A stretch of DNA of 64,000 nt from Imperialibacter sp964351395. GTDB lineage: Bacteria > Bacteroidota > Bacteroidia > Cytophagales > Cyclobacteriaceae. The stretch's first letter is position 1; every line of letters starts with the position of its first letter. Below are positions 1 through 8,460 of the stretch, piece by piece. The translations under genes and the position numbers were made by a program. Under the pieces are notes generated by a model. The model was not told where the DNA came from. It saw nothing but the letters and a program-made list of their open reading frames with translations, and searched no databases. The stretch lies in the NCBI GenBank assembly GCA_964351395.1, contig CAYGOF010000001.1, positions 372,001-436,000 on the forward strand, given 5' to 3'.

Positions 1-822
1 GCAGTAAAGCTGGTTCACCAATTCGAAGGAACCGATTTCTTCAAAAAGCAACTTCAACAAAGGGACAATGAGAATGTGATCAAAACCATCTCTGCCATGA
101 ACAATCTATGGGGCGAAGAAGTCTGGAATTCGCTGAAAGAATTGGCAACCGACGAAAGTCGCGACCTATCAGTAAGAAAGGCCGCATTGAAAGCCTACGG
201 TACAGGTTGGTCGTCTGAAGACAACCTACTCGCCATGGTGGCAGCCAACGAAGTACCCGCAGAGTTAAAGGAAACTGCTATGTATACGCTGCTCAATGCG
301 ATAAAAGGATCTATAAGAAAAGAAGCAGCTAAATTGCTGGCTGCTGGCGACACAAAATTTGGATCAATTGCGGAGCTGGTGGTACTTGATGGGAGTGTTA
401 CCAACGGAACAGCCATGTTTGAAAGAGTCTGTGCCACCTGCCATATAGTCGACGGGAAAGGAACTCAGTTTGGGCCTCAACTTTCTGAAATAGGCGATAA
501 ACTATCGAAAGAAGGCTTATATAAAGCCATTATGTACCCTGACGCTGGTATCAGCTTTGGTTATGAGGGCTTTTTGATTACCACAACAGCCGGAGAAAAA
601 ATAGCTGGATATGTATCAAGCGAAACTAACGAAACGCTTGAATTAACCGTGATGGGAGGCGCTAAAACAAGCTATTCCAAAAAAGATATTGTTTCTAAAG
701 AACCGCTGGAAAACTCGCTAATGCCGACTGGACTTCACAATGCCTTCAGTCAGCAGGAATTGGTTGATCTTGTGACTTATCTGTCTTCACTGAAAAACAA
801 TACCGCAGTCGCGGCTAAATAA
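1..822 (+). CDS. HEAT-repeat / cytochrome c heme-binding protein, C-terminal part (5' truncated)
   Basis: The reading frame is open from base 1, so the gene begins upstream of the window; the first in-frame start-like codon (GTG at 76) is probably internal. The first ~120 visible codons are alpha-helical and HEAT-like. A cytochrome c domain follows, with a CxxCH heme site encoded at 430-444 (Cys-Ala-Thr-Cys-His) and a candidate distal Met ligand at 721-723 in an L-M-P-T-G context. This arrangement matches the C-terminal 'putative heme-binding' module of large periplasmic PVC-type membrane-bound dehydrogenases, which pass electrons from oxidised sugars or alcohols to the respiratory chain. The catalytic part, if present, is out of view. 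The next gene starts 40 bp downstream on the same strand and is a sugar-isomerase-like protein, which fits a sugar-oxidation context. The heme domain is certain; the substrate is unknown. Confidence 0.85.
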   Translation, partial: AVKLVHQFEGTDFFKKQLQQRDNENVIKTISAMNNLWGEEVWNSLKELATDESRDLSVRKAALKAYGTGWSSEDNLLAMVAANEVPAELKETAMYTLLNAIKGSIRKEAAKLLAAGDTKFGSIAELVVLDGSVTNGTAMFERVCATCHIVDGKGTQFGPQLSEIGDKLSKEGLYKAIMYPDAGISFGYEGFLITTTAGEKIAGYVSSETNETLELTVMGGAKTSYSKKDIVSKEPLENSLMPTGLHNAFSQQELVDLVTYLSSLKNNTAVAAK

Positions 823-862
823 AAGAAGCATTACCCTACTTAAATTACTAAACATAAGCGAA

Positions 863-1783
863 ATGAATAGAAGAGACTTTACAGGCAAAACTGTCCTGGC
901 TGGCGCTGCCGCTGCGCTAATGGGTGGATCTACTTTTGCCTTTGGTGGCACAAGTACAAAACAGGCCGTTGGCAAAACCTTTAAAATGGACTATGGCCCT
1001 CATTTTGGCATGTTCAAAAACCATGTGGGCAGTGACCCCATAGAAGAATTGAAATTTATGTTTGACCAGGGTTTCAGGTCTTTGGAGGACAATGGGATGC
1101 TTGGCCGTCCTGTTGAAATGCAAAATAAAATCGCCGCTACGCTTGAGAAACTTGGAATGCGCATGGGCGTGTTTGTGATTGACGGTGGCGACAACTGGAA
1201 AGTATCTCTAACAACCGGTAAAAAAGAATTCAGAGACAACTTTGTTGAAACCTGTAAAAGATCCGTCGAATTGGCGAAGAGAGTGAATGCAAAGTGGATG
1301 ACGGTAGTTCCTGGGTTCTACGATCGCAGCCTACCAATAGGTGTTCAGACGGCAAATGTGGTAGAAGCATTGAGAGCTGGAGCCGAAGTACTGGAGCCAC
1401 ATGGCCTTGTAATGGTGCTCGAACCGTTAAGTGACACGCCAGAACTCTTTATGCGGACTTCCGCCCAAACCTTTGAACTATGCAAAGCCGTAAATAGTCC
1501 TTCTTGTAAAATCCTCTACGACATTTACCATATGCAACGAAACGAAGGAAATTTGATCGCTAATATTAACCTTACCTGGGATGAAATTGCCTATTTTCAG
1601 ATCGGTGACAATCCAGGTCGCAAAGAACCGACCACTGGTGAAATTAACTACAAAAACGTGTTTAAGCACATTTATGAAAAGGGATACCGCGGAGTGATGG
1701 GCATGGAACATGGGATATCAAAAGCAGGAAAAGAAGGAGAGCTTGCTTTGATTGCGGCATATAGGGAAGTTGACAGTTTTTAA
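863..1783 (+). CDS. Tat-exported hydroxypyruvate isomerase-like TIM-barrel protein
   Basis: 306 residues. The N-terminus carries a twin-arginine signal (MNRRDF followed by an Ala-rich hydrophobic stretch), so the folded enzyme is probably exported to the periplasm. The rest is an AP-endonuclease-2/xylose-isomerase-like TIM barrel. Family hallmarks are an L-Y-D-I-Y-H-M-Q segment and a Q-I-G-D-N-P-G-R...E-P-x-T-G-E-I-N-Y segment, typical of the hydroxypyruvate isomerase (Hyi) branch. The expected metal quartet can be placed at Glu187, Asp220, Gln246 and Glu282. Family members isomerise hydroxypyruvate/tartronate semialdehyde or related sugar acids, but exported members are often of unknown substrate. 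It follows the cytochrome gene by 40 bp and is probably co-transcribed with it. Export of a Hyi-like enzyme argues against ordinary cytosolic glyoxylate metabolism. Confidence 0.85.
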   Translation: MNRRDFTGKTVLAGAAAALMGGSTFAFGGTSTKQAVGKTFKMDYGPHFGMFKNHVGSDPIEELKFMFDQGFRSLEDNGMLGRPVEMQNKIAATLEKLGMRMGVFVIDGGDNWKVSLTTGKKEFRDNFVETCKRSVELAKRVNAKWMTVVPGFYDRSLPIGVQTANVVEALRAGAEVLEPHGLVMVLEPLSDTPELFMRTSAQTFELCKAVNSPSCKILYDIYHMQRNEGNLIANINLTWDEIAYFQIGDNPGRKEPTTGEINYKNVFKHIYEKGYRGVMGMEHGISKAGKEGELALIAAYREVDSF

Positions 1784-1885
1784 ATAAGAATAAACTGTTT
1801 GCCGGCACTCCTCATTTAAAGCCACTTAGGGAATTTACTTGCCTTGTGGTGAGGGAATACTGAACTTCAACAGTTTTAAAGAATT

Positions 1886-1917
1886 GGATTGTGTCAAACA
1901 GCGTTTTGACACAATCC
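1886..1917. terminator. 13-bp perfect hairpin in the 1784-1978 gap
   Basis: GGATTGTGTCAAA (1886-1898) pairs perfectly with TTTGACACAATCC (1905-1917) around a six-base loop. It lies about 100 bp after the isomerase gene and 60 bp before the next gene. There is no T-tract on either side, so it is not a textbook intrinsic terminator. It may be a terminator stem or a palindromic regulator site. Nothing else was recognised in this intergenic stretch. Confidence 0.35.
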
Positions 1918-1978
1918 TAAATCAGCCAGTTTTCATCAAAAAAGCTGACATTAAAAGTTACCCGTTTTACTTACTTTA

Positions 1979-2719
1979 ATGCGAAAACTACTACCCTTAT
2001 TGGTGTTGGCGATGCAAGTCGGCACCTACCTTGGTGCCGCAGCCCAAAATCTGATTAGCCAAAATCAAGCAATTGATAATCTTCGTGATCAGTATGATTC
2101 AGCCGTTGAATACAACGGGAGGATATACAATGGAGCAGAATATGCCATTCGGTACGCTGGTGTTGTTGACCACCCCTTTTTGCTTTCAGAATGGCAGCCA
2201 GGAGCAATCAACTTTCTTGACCGAGAATACAAAAACCTCGAATTGAGGTTAGATATCGTCAACAACCTGGTCATTATTAAGCACTACAGCCCTACCAATG
2301 GCGCTGCTATTTCCATCATGCCTGCCCAGGAGAAAATAAACAGCTTTACCTTAAATACGACAAAATTTGTCAGGCTTTTGCCAGAACTTACTGGCGAACA
2401 ATCTTCGAGGTTCTATGAAATGATTGTAGACAGAGACTATCAGCTGTATGCGAAACACACCAAGGAAAAGTTCATCGATAAATCGAGAGGAGCCCCTGTG
2501 GTTGGTTTTCAACATAAAGTTAAAATTTACCTTAAAAAGGATGATCAGTTTCTTATCATCCGTAATAAGAGAAGTCTTTTAAAGTCACTGGAAGACAAAA
2601 AGAAAGAACTGGTGGAGTATTCGAGAGCAAAGCGACTATACTGGAATGAAAACCCCAAAAAAACCGCAGCTGTACTTGTTAGTTACTATTTTGAATTAAA
2701 GAAAGGCGAAAGAGAATGA
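1979..2719 (+). CDS. secreted protein of unknown function, first gene of TonB-receptor operon
   Basis: 246 residues with a clear N-terminal signal peptide (MRKLLPLLVLAMQVG..., cleavage probably after the A-A-A-Q region). The mature part mixes strands and helices; the C-terminal third is rich in Lys/Arg/Glu and looks helical, ending in a strand-like 'VLVSYYFELKK' stretch. I recognise no named domain. Its stop codon overlaps the start of the TonB-receptor gene by four bases (ATGA), so translation is likely coupled and the product probably works with that receptor in the periplasm or outer membrane. The ATG at 1979 is the only sensible start, because it is directly followed by the signal sequence. 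Confidence 0.8.
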   Translation: MRKLLPLLVLAMQVGTYLGAAAQNLISQNQAIDNLRDQYDSAVEYNGRIYNGAEYAIRYAGVVDHPFLLSEWQPGAINFLDREYKNLELRLDIVNNLVIIKHYSPTNGAAISIMPAQEKINSFTLNTTKFVRLLPELTGEQSSRFYEMIVDRDYQLYAKHTKEKFIDKSRGAPVVGFQHKVKIYLKKDDQFLIIRNKRSLLKSLEDKKKELVEYSRAKRLYWNENPKKTAAVLVSYYFELKKGERE

Positions 2720-5478
2720 GAAAAGGAGCTATTTTATCACTGCTGCTTGTGTTGAGCTTCTATTCTCATGCACAAAGCCCTTCTATATCCGCCACTTTTG
2801 AAGAAACCTCCTTCAGCGAGGCTATAAGAGTCATAGAAGAGCAAGCCAAAACATCAATTTTTTATAACCCGCAGTGGGTGGATACGATAAGAGTGAGCGC
2901 AACACTTAACAATGTCACGCTGGAAGAAGCGATGAAAGCTGTTATACCTTCCGATTCAGACATCAGCTTCCTTATCAACAATGAAGGAAACGTTATTATT
3001 TCTAAAAGTTATGTGATCAGGGAAAGCCTTCCTAACGATTTCTTCACTCGCGAGGCCGTAGAAGATAATCTGGAAGTAGCTGCACTAGAGCTTGAAAAAA
3101 CCCGAGTTGCAGAAGGGCCGATAGAAGCAAAAATAGAAAACAAAATCTTCGACGTTGGTAAAAAAACGGCAGTGATAGCTACCGGAAAGGCAACGGTGGC
3201 TGGTTATGTAAAAAGCATGGCATCAGGTGAACCGGTCATAGGTGCACTGGTTTATATAGAAAATCCAAAAATAGGAACAATTACCGACCAGTTCGGATAC
3301 TATTCCCTGACCATTCCTAACGGGAAACAACTGCTGAAAATTCAAAACGTCGGAATGAAGAGTACCAGGAGACAAATTATACTCTACTCTGATGGGTTGT
3401 TCAATATTGAAATGGAGGAAGACGTTGTAGCCCTGAGAGAAGTTGTGATAGAGGCGGAACGGGATGTGAATGTTGCTGGCATGCAAATGGGCCTTGACAG
3501 GTTAGACATTCAGTCGATCAAACAGATGCCTTCAGCTTTTGGAGAAGCCGACATTATGAAGGTGGCACTTACACTGCCGGGTGTTCAAAGTGTAGGTGAA
3601 GGATCCAATGGTTTCAATGTACGGGGAGGCAGCACCAGCCAAAACCTGATCTTACTCAACGATGCTGTCATTTATAATCCGTCCCATTTATTCGGCTTTT
3701 TTACAGCCTTCAATGCAGATGTGGTAAGAAACGTGGAGTTGCACAAGGCTGGCATTCCCGCTGAATACGGAGGAAGGATATCTTCGGTGTTTGAAGTGGA
3801 CATGAAGGATGGCAACAAAAAGAAATTTGCTGGCAGTGGCGGAGTTGGCCTTGTCACAGGCAGGCTCTCTCTTGAAGGGCCAATCATCAAAGACAAAGCC
3901 TCTTTCCTGGTTGCTGCCCGAAGCAGTTATTCTGATTGGCTGCTTAAACGACTACCCAATGCTACTTTCAAAAACTCGACCGCAGGCTTTAACGATATGA
4001 ATGCGAAAGTCTCCTACGATATTGATGAAAAAAATAGCATCTATATAACAGGGTATTTAAGTAATGACAAATTTAGTCTCAACTCAGACTCACTTTATCG
4101 GTACCGGAATTCTAATGCTTCCATCAAATGGAAAAAAATATTCAATAGCAGGTTATATGGCGTTTTTACAGGCGTGTCAAGTCATTATGACTATAGCTTG
4201 TCCTCTGAAGACGTGCCGGTGAATGCATTCAACCTGGGTTATGGCATCAATCAGCATAACTTCAAGGCAGATTTCAGTTATTTCCCGGAATCAATGCACA
4301 AAATCGACTTCGGCCTAAGTAGCATTTTTTATGATTTGACGCCGGGCTTTAACAAGCCAGTTGGTGCGGAATCTATCCTTGAGGAAAAAATCCTGGAAAA
4401 GGAAAAAGGCATAGAGTCAGCCATTTACCTGGGTGACAAAATTGATGTCAACGATAAGCTCTCTGTTTACCTTGGACTCAGATACTCTATGTATTCATTT
4501 TTGGGGCCAAAAAATGTCATTCAATACGACCCAACAAGGGCAAAGGACGTCAACACGATGCAGGATACTGTTAGCTACCCTTCTGGAGATTTTATCAAAA
4601 CATACCATGGACCAGAGTACAGAGCTTCTATGCGGTATTCGATCAATCCCATTAGCTCAGCCAAACTCAGCTTCAACAGGATGCGCCAGTACATCCACCA
4701 ATTGTCCAACACACAGGCTATATCACCAACTGACATCTGGAAGTTGAGCGACTCTTATATCAGCCCTCAAATAGGAGATCAACTTTCGGTGGGCTATTAC
4801 AGAAACATGCGTTCCAATAGCCTCGAATTCTCTATCGAAACGTATTACAAGTGGCTCACAGACATGCTTGACTTCAAAAACGGAGCAGTACTTGTTTTGA
4901 ACGAGCACCTTGAAACTGATGTGATTAAATCAAAAGGCAAGGCTTACGGACTCGAAGTAATGTTGAAAAAGAAAACAGGCAAACTCAATGGCTGGATAAG
5001 CTATACCTATTCCAGAACATTTGTTGAAATAGACGGACAGTTTCCTGAAGAAAGGGTAAATAGAGGCACCTATTTCCCAGCCAGCTACGACAAGCCTCAT
5101 GATTTGACCATTGTATCTAATTATAAGTTTACCAGACGGATCAACTTATCAGTGAACTACACATATAGCACTGGCCGACCAATCACTTATCCGTTATCAG
5201 TTTATACCATTGGCGGGGCCAACCGGGTTCATTATTCTGATAGGAATGCTTACCGAATCCCAGATTATAGCCGAATGGATCTATCAATTAACCTGGAGGG
5301 TAACCACAAAATACAGAAACTAGCCCATAGCTCCTGGACATTCGCCTTGTTCAATGTGCTGGGAAGAAACAATGTGTATTCTATCTATTTCGTCACAGAA
5401 CAAGGTGAAATAAATGGCTATCAACTATCAGTTTTTGCCAGGCCGATACCAACCATTACTTACAATTTCAGATTCTAA
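2716..5478 (+). CDS. TonB-dependent outer-membrane receptor with STN and carboxypeptidase-regulatory-like domains
   Basis: 920 residues. A signal peptide (MRKGAILSLLLVLSFYSHAQ) is followed by an STN-type domain (about residues 22-95), then a linker, then a carboxypeptidase D regulatory-like beta-sandwich (about 160-240, with A-T-V-A-G-Y-V and D-Q-F-G-Y-Y-S-L motifs). The plug (about 265-370) contains the hallmark F-N-V-R-G-G-S segment, and the remainder is a 22-strand-type beta-barrel ending in an aromatic residue, as outer-membrane proteins do. Such proteins import a ligand using TonB energy. The STN domain normally signals to a FecR-type anti-sigma factor, but no FecR/sigma pair adjoins this gene. 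The next genes (MG2-like protein, two DUF4249 lipoproteins) are usual partners of this receptor subclass in Bacteroidota. Substrate unknown. Confidence 0.93.
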   Translation: MRKGAILSLLLVLSFYSHAQSPSISATFEETSFSEAIRVIEEQAKTSIFYNPQWVDTIRVSATLNNVTLEEAMKAVIPSDSDISFLINNEGNVIISKSYVIRESLPNDFFTREAVEDNLEVAALELEKTRVAEGPIEAKIENKIFDVGKKTAVIATGKATVAGYVKSMASGEPVIGALVYIENPKIGTITDQFGYYSLTIPNGKQLLKIQNVGMKSTRRQIILYSDGLFNIEMEEDVVALREVVIEAERDVNVAGMQMGLDRLDIQSIKQMPSAFGEADIMKVALTLPGVQSVGEGSNGFNVRGGSTSQNLILLNDAVIYNPSHLFGFFTAFNADVVRNVELHKAGIPAEYGGRISSVFEVDMKDGNKKKFAGSGGVGLVTGRLSLEGPIIKDKASFLVAARSSYSDWLLKRLPNATFKNSTAGFNDMNAKVSYDIDEKNSIYITGYLSNDKFSLNSDSLYRYRNSNASIKWKKIFNSRLYGVFTGVSSHYDYSLSSEDVPVNAFNLGYGINQHNFKADFSYFPESMHKIDFGLSSIFYDLTPGFNKPVGAESILEEKILEKEKGIESAIYLGDKIDVNDKLSVYLGLRYSMYSFLGPKNVIQYDPTRAKDVNTMQDTVSYPSGDFIKTYHGPEYRASMRYSINPISSAKLSFNRMRQYIHQLSNTQAISPTDIWKLSDSYISPQIGDQLSVGYYRNMRSNSLEFSIETYYKWLTDMLDFKNGAVLVLNEHLETDVIKSKGKAYGLEVMLKKKTGKLNGWISYTYSRTFVEIDGQFPEERVNRGTYFPASYDKPHDLTIVSNYKFTRRINLSVNYTYSTGRPITYPLSVYTIGGANRVHYSDRNAYRIPDYSRMDLSINLEGNHKIQKLAHSSWTFALFNVLGRNNVYSIYFVTEQGEINGYQLSVFARPIPTITYNFRF

Positions 5479-5482
5479 TTGT

Positions 5483-7213
5483 ATGAAAAACCGTAACGCC
5501 CTACTGAGATCACTGAAGCTACCGATGCTTATTTGGGCATTATTGGCAACTAACTTCAATAAGTCCCAAGCTCAGGGTAATTCCTACAGGGAGGAAATCC
5601 ATATCACACACGATGGGCCGGTTTATTTAACAGGGGATAGATTAAGGTTTTCTATCACTTGCCTCGACCAATCCAATCATTTACTGTCCCCGCTAAGTCG
5701 CCTGGCTTATGTAGAATTGCTTGATAGTGAAAATATCGCCATCAGCCAGTTGATCATTGACTTGCAAAATGGGAAAGGAAAAGGGGACATTATGTTACCC
5801 TTTACTGCCAGCTCAGGCAACTATGTTCTGCGTGCCTATACAAAATGGATGCAAAACTTTCCACCTGAGGAGTACGCTTACTCCATCATTTCGATTGTGA
5901 ATCCATTCAAATCGCTAGGCTTGAAAAAAGATAACGAAAGTAGCCAAGCTAAAAAGCCGTTCCTGCCAAGCTCTAACCTGACAATTTCAACATCAAAAGA
6001 AGTATATCGTAATAGGGACAAGGTGAGCCTTGAAATAGCGCTAAGTGACGTGGAAAGTCGGCCTGTTGAGGGCTCAGTATCCGTTTCTGTTAGTAAAATA
6101 CCCGGATTTATTGATGATTTGGAAAATGAGCTTAGTGAGATGGCAGTCGTCATAAAACCATCATCAAAAACAAACCAGACGAAACCTCGCTACCTGCCAG
6201 AAACAAAAGGGCAATTTCTCACCGGGCAAGTTTTTGAGTCTGGAACAAATACGCCGAAACCGAGCGAACTTATCTATCTATCTATTACTGGTGTGCAACC
6301 TGAATTCTATTCCTGCAAGTCCGATAGTGAAGGGAGAATTAGGTTTGAAATCGTGGGCTTCTATGGAAAAGGAAGAGTTCATTTGCAAAGCAGTGACTTT
6401 GATTCAGAGGTTGACATAGTGCTTGATACTCCTTTTTCGGAGGAATTTGCAGTTTTAGACCTGCCGCCGCTTAGCATAGATGAAAAGTGGACTACTTTTC
6501 TGACACAAGCGAGCCAAAACATGCAAGTAAGAAATGTGTACTCAAGCGTGATTCCTTACGATGGGCACTTTGCATCAACTGACAGTCTTCCGTTTTACGG
6601 AATTCCCGATCAACAATATTACCTCGATGACTACACAAGGTTCCCTCTGATGGAAGAAGTGCTGAGGGAATATGTTGCTGGGATATTACCAAGAAAAAAA
6701 GATAATGAGTTCTATTTTAAGATGGTCAATATTGAGAAAAACGAGGTCATGGTCAACGAGCCTTTAATGTTGTATGACGGTTTACCAATAAAGCGAGCCA
6801 ATACTATCATGGAACTCAATCCCAGGCTCATCAAAAGAATTGATATCATTAACAAAAGGTATTTAATGGGCAGCACCTTGTTCGATGGCATCACCAGCTT
6901 TCATTCCTACAAAGGGGATCTTGCTGGACTAGACAAGGCACTGATCGTTGGCGACGATTATGACTTTATTGGCGTTCGTGAACAGGTGGAGTATGTTTTC
7001 CCCGACTATAGCGACGCAACCTTCGCAGGCTCGAAACTGCCCGACTTCAGGAATACATTGTACTGGAACGACAATACAATGATCAGCAACGGAAAGGCAA
7101 CGGTCGATTTTTTTACGGGCGATGATACAGGTACTTATTTGATAGATGTGAATGGAATCTCAGAATCAGGAGAATTGATTTCGCAAAAAATGTTTTTGAA
7201 AGTGGAAAAATGA
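5483..7213 (+). CDS. secreted MG2 / macroglobulin-like protein
   Basis: 576 residues from the ATG at 5483, four bases after the receptor's stop codon. The frame stays open upstream to 5414, but that part overlaps the receptor and lacks a signal sequence, whereas the 5483 start gives a hydrophobic signal segment. The first ~140 mature residues look like an alpha-2-macroglobulin MG2 domain (Y-L-T-G-D-R-L-R-F, later G-N-Y-V-L-R-A-Y-T-K-W). A carboxypeptidase-regulatory-like stretch lies near residues 235-310, and the rest is unassigned. MG2-containing proteins of this type commonly sit beside TonB receptors and DUF4249 lipoproteins. The gene overlaps the next one by four bases (ATGA), so the operon is tightly coupled. 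Role inferred: periplasmic or surface partner of the receptor. Confidence 0.82.
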   Translation: MKNRNALLRSLKLPMLIWALLATNFNKSQAQGNSYREEIHITHDGPVYLTGDRLRFSITCLDQSNHLLSPLSRLAYVELLDSENIAISQLIIDLQNGKGKGDIMLPFTASSGNYVLRAYTKWMQNFPPEEYAYSIISIVNPFKSLGLKKDNESSQAKKPFLPSSNLTISTSKEVYRNRDKVSLEIALSDVESRPVEGSVSVSVSKIPGFIDDLENELSEMAVVIKPSSKTNQTKPRYLPETKGQFLTGQVFESGTNTPKPSELIYLSITGVQPEFYSCKSDSEGRIRFEIVGFYGKGRVHLQSSDFDSEVDIVLDTPFSEEFAVLDLPPLSIDEKWTTFLTQASQNMQVRNVYSSVIPYDGHFASTDSLPFYGIPDQQYYLDDYTRFPLMEEVLREYVAGILPRKKDNEFYFKMVNIEKNEVMVNEPLMLYDGLPIKRANTIMELNPRLIKRIDIINKRYLMGSTLFDGITSFHSYKGDLAGLDKALIVGDDYDFIGVREQVEYVFPDYSDATFAGSKLPDFRNTLYWNDNTMISNGKATVDFFTGDDTGTYLIDVNGISESGELISQKMFLKVEK

Positions 7214-8376
7214 GAGTTATAGTGGTTGCTTTCGTGCTATTCTTCCTTGGTATCGGGTGCCTTGAAAGGTTCGAGCCCCAAGGAGTTGAGGCAGTTAAAC
7301 TGCTTGTTGTAGAAGGTCATTTGGCTGATGGCGATAAAGAGAACATTATTAGGCTGTCGAGAACCAGGACAGTCAATATGGAAGACGTAGTACCAGAGGA
7401 AAACGCTGTTGTGAAGGTAGTCGACAGCCGGCTTTCAAGTTTTGTATTTGAAGAAGTAAAGCCAGGTGTATACAGTATTGAGGCCAATGATTTTGATGCC
7501 AGGGTTGGCGAAAAATACACGCTGGACATTGTAACCAATGACGGTTCTCATTATCAATCCAAAGTTGTAACGCTAAAACAAACCCCTCCTCTGGAAAAAG
7601 TGTATTACCGATCTGAGACAAGGCTAAAAGATGAGGATGGTACGCTATCTGGGATTGCCATTTACCTCGACACATTCGACCCCAACAATGCTACCAACTA
7701 TTATCGTTGGGAATGGACAGAAAATTGGGAGATCAAAATGCCCATTAACTCCAAATTTGATTTCAAGGTCGACAAAGACACAGTGGAAATGGGCTATCCA
7801 ATCCCTAAGGAAACAAGAGTAGATGTTTGTTACAGCTCAGACACCTCCTCGAGAGTGATGGTGGCTAGTACGAAGTCCTTGACTGAGGATCGGGTAAAAA
7901 GATACGAACTGAATTTTGTTAGTAGCCGTGGTTTTAAACTAAGTAGTCTATACGGCATTATTGTGAAACAGTATGCCCTCGATGAGGAGTCTTACGCCTA
8001 CTGGGAGGCCCTGAGGGCTACAAGTGAGGGCTTGGGCACTCTGTTTGATCCACAACCTTATCAACTCACGGGCAACGTATTCAATGTGGATGATCGGGAT
8101 GAGCCAGTTCTTGGTTATTTCGACGCAAGCACAGTGTCGGTCAATTCCCTCGTGGTCATTCGCGACCAACTCGATTCGATTGTATATCCTCTGGAGCAAT
8201 GCTTTCAGGAGATAGATACAGTTCCTTACCGCCTTGTGCAAGGCCTGCTTGAATCTGGCTACCTGATTGATACTGTGGGTCTTTTTGGTACTACTTATGT
8301 GACGATGGTGCCTAGAGACTGTGCAGATTGCCGACTATATGGGTCGCTTGAGCGGCCAAAATTTAGACCAGAATGA
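7210..8376 (+). CDS. DUF4249 family lipoprotein (first copy)
   Basis: 388 residues. The signal peptide ends in a lipobox (G-I-G-C at about residue 17), so the mature protein should be lipid-anchored. The segment after it (L-E-R-F-E-P...L-L-V-V-E-G-H-L-A-D-G...I-R-L-S-R-T) is the standard beginning of DUF4249 proteins. These accompany TonB-dependent receptors in Bacteroidota, but their biochemical role is not established. Conserved cysteines appear in a V-C-Y-S-S motif and in a C-terminal D-C-A-D-C-R-x-Y-G-S-L-E motif, both shared with the next gene. The start overlaps the previous stop by four bases. The neighbour at 8461 is a paralogue. Confidence 0.88.
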   Translation: MRVIVVAFVLFFLGIGCLERFEPQGVEAVKLLVVEGHLADGDKENIIRLSRTRTVNMEDVVPEENAVVKVVDSRLSSFVFEEVKPGVYSIEANDFDARVGEKYTLDIVTNDGSHYQSKVVTLKQTPPLEKVYYRSETRLKDEDGTLSGIAIYLDTFDPNNATNYYRWEWTENWEIKMPINSKFDFKVDKDTVEMGYPIPKETRVDVCYSSDTSSRVMVASTKSLTEDRVKRYELNFVSSRGFKLSSLYGIIVKQYALDEESYAYWEALRATSEGLGTLFDPQPYQLTGNVFNVDDRDEPVLGYFDASTVSVNSLVVIRDQLDSIVYPLEQCFQEIDTVPYRLVQGLLESGYLIDTVGLFGTTYVTMVPRDCADCRLYGSLERPKFRPE

Positions 8377-8460
8377 GATGGTGAATCCAAAGCTTACATT
8401 CTAAAAAATGTTCGATACGGCCAATCGACAGCCTTTGCCTAAAAAATTGAAACTGAAAAA

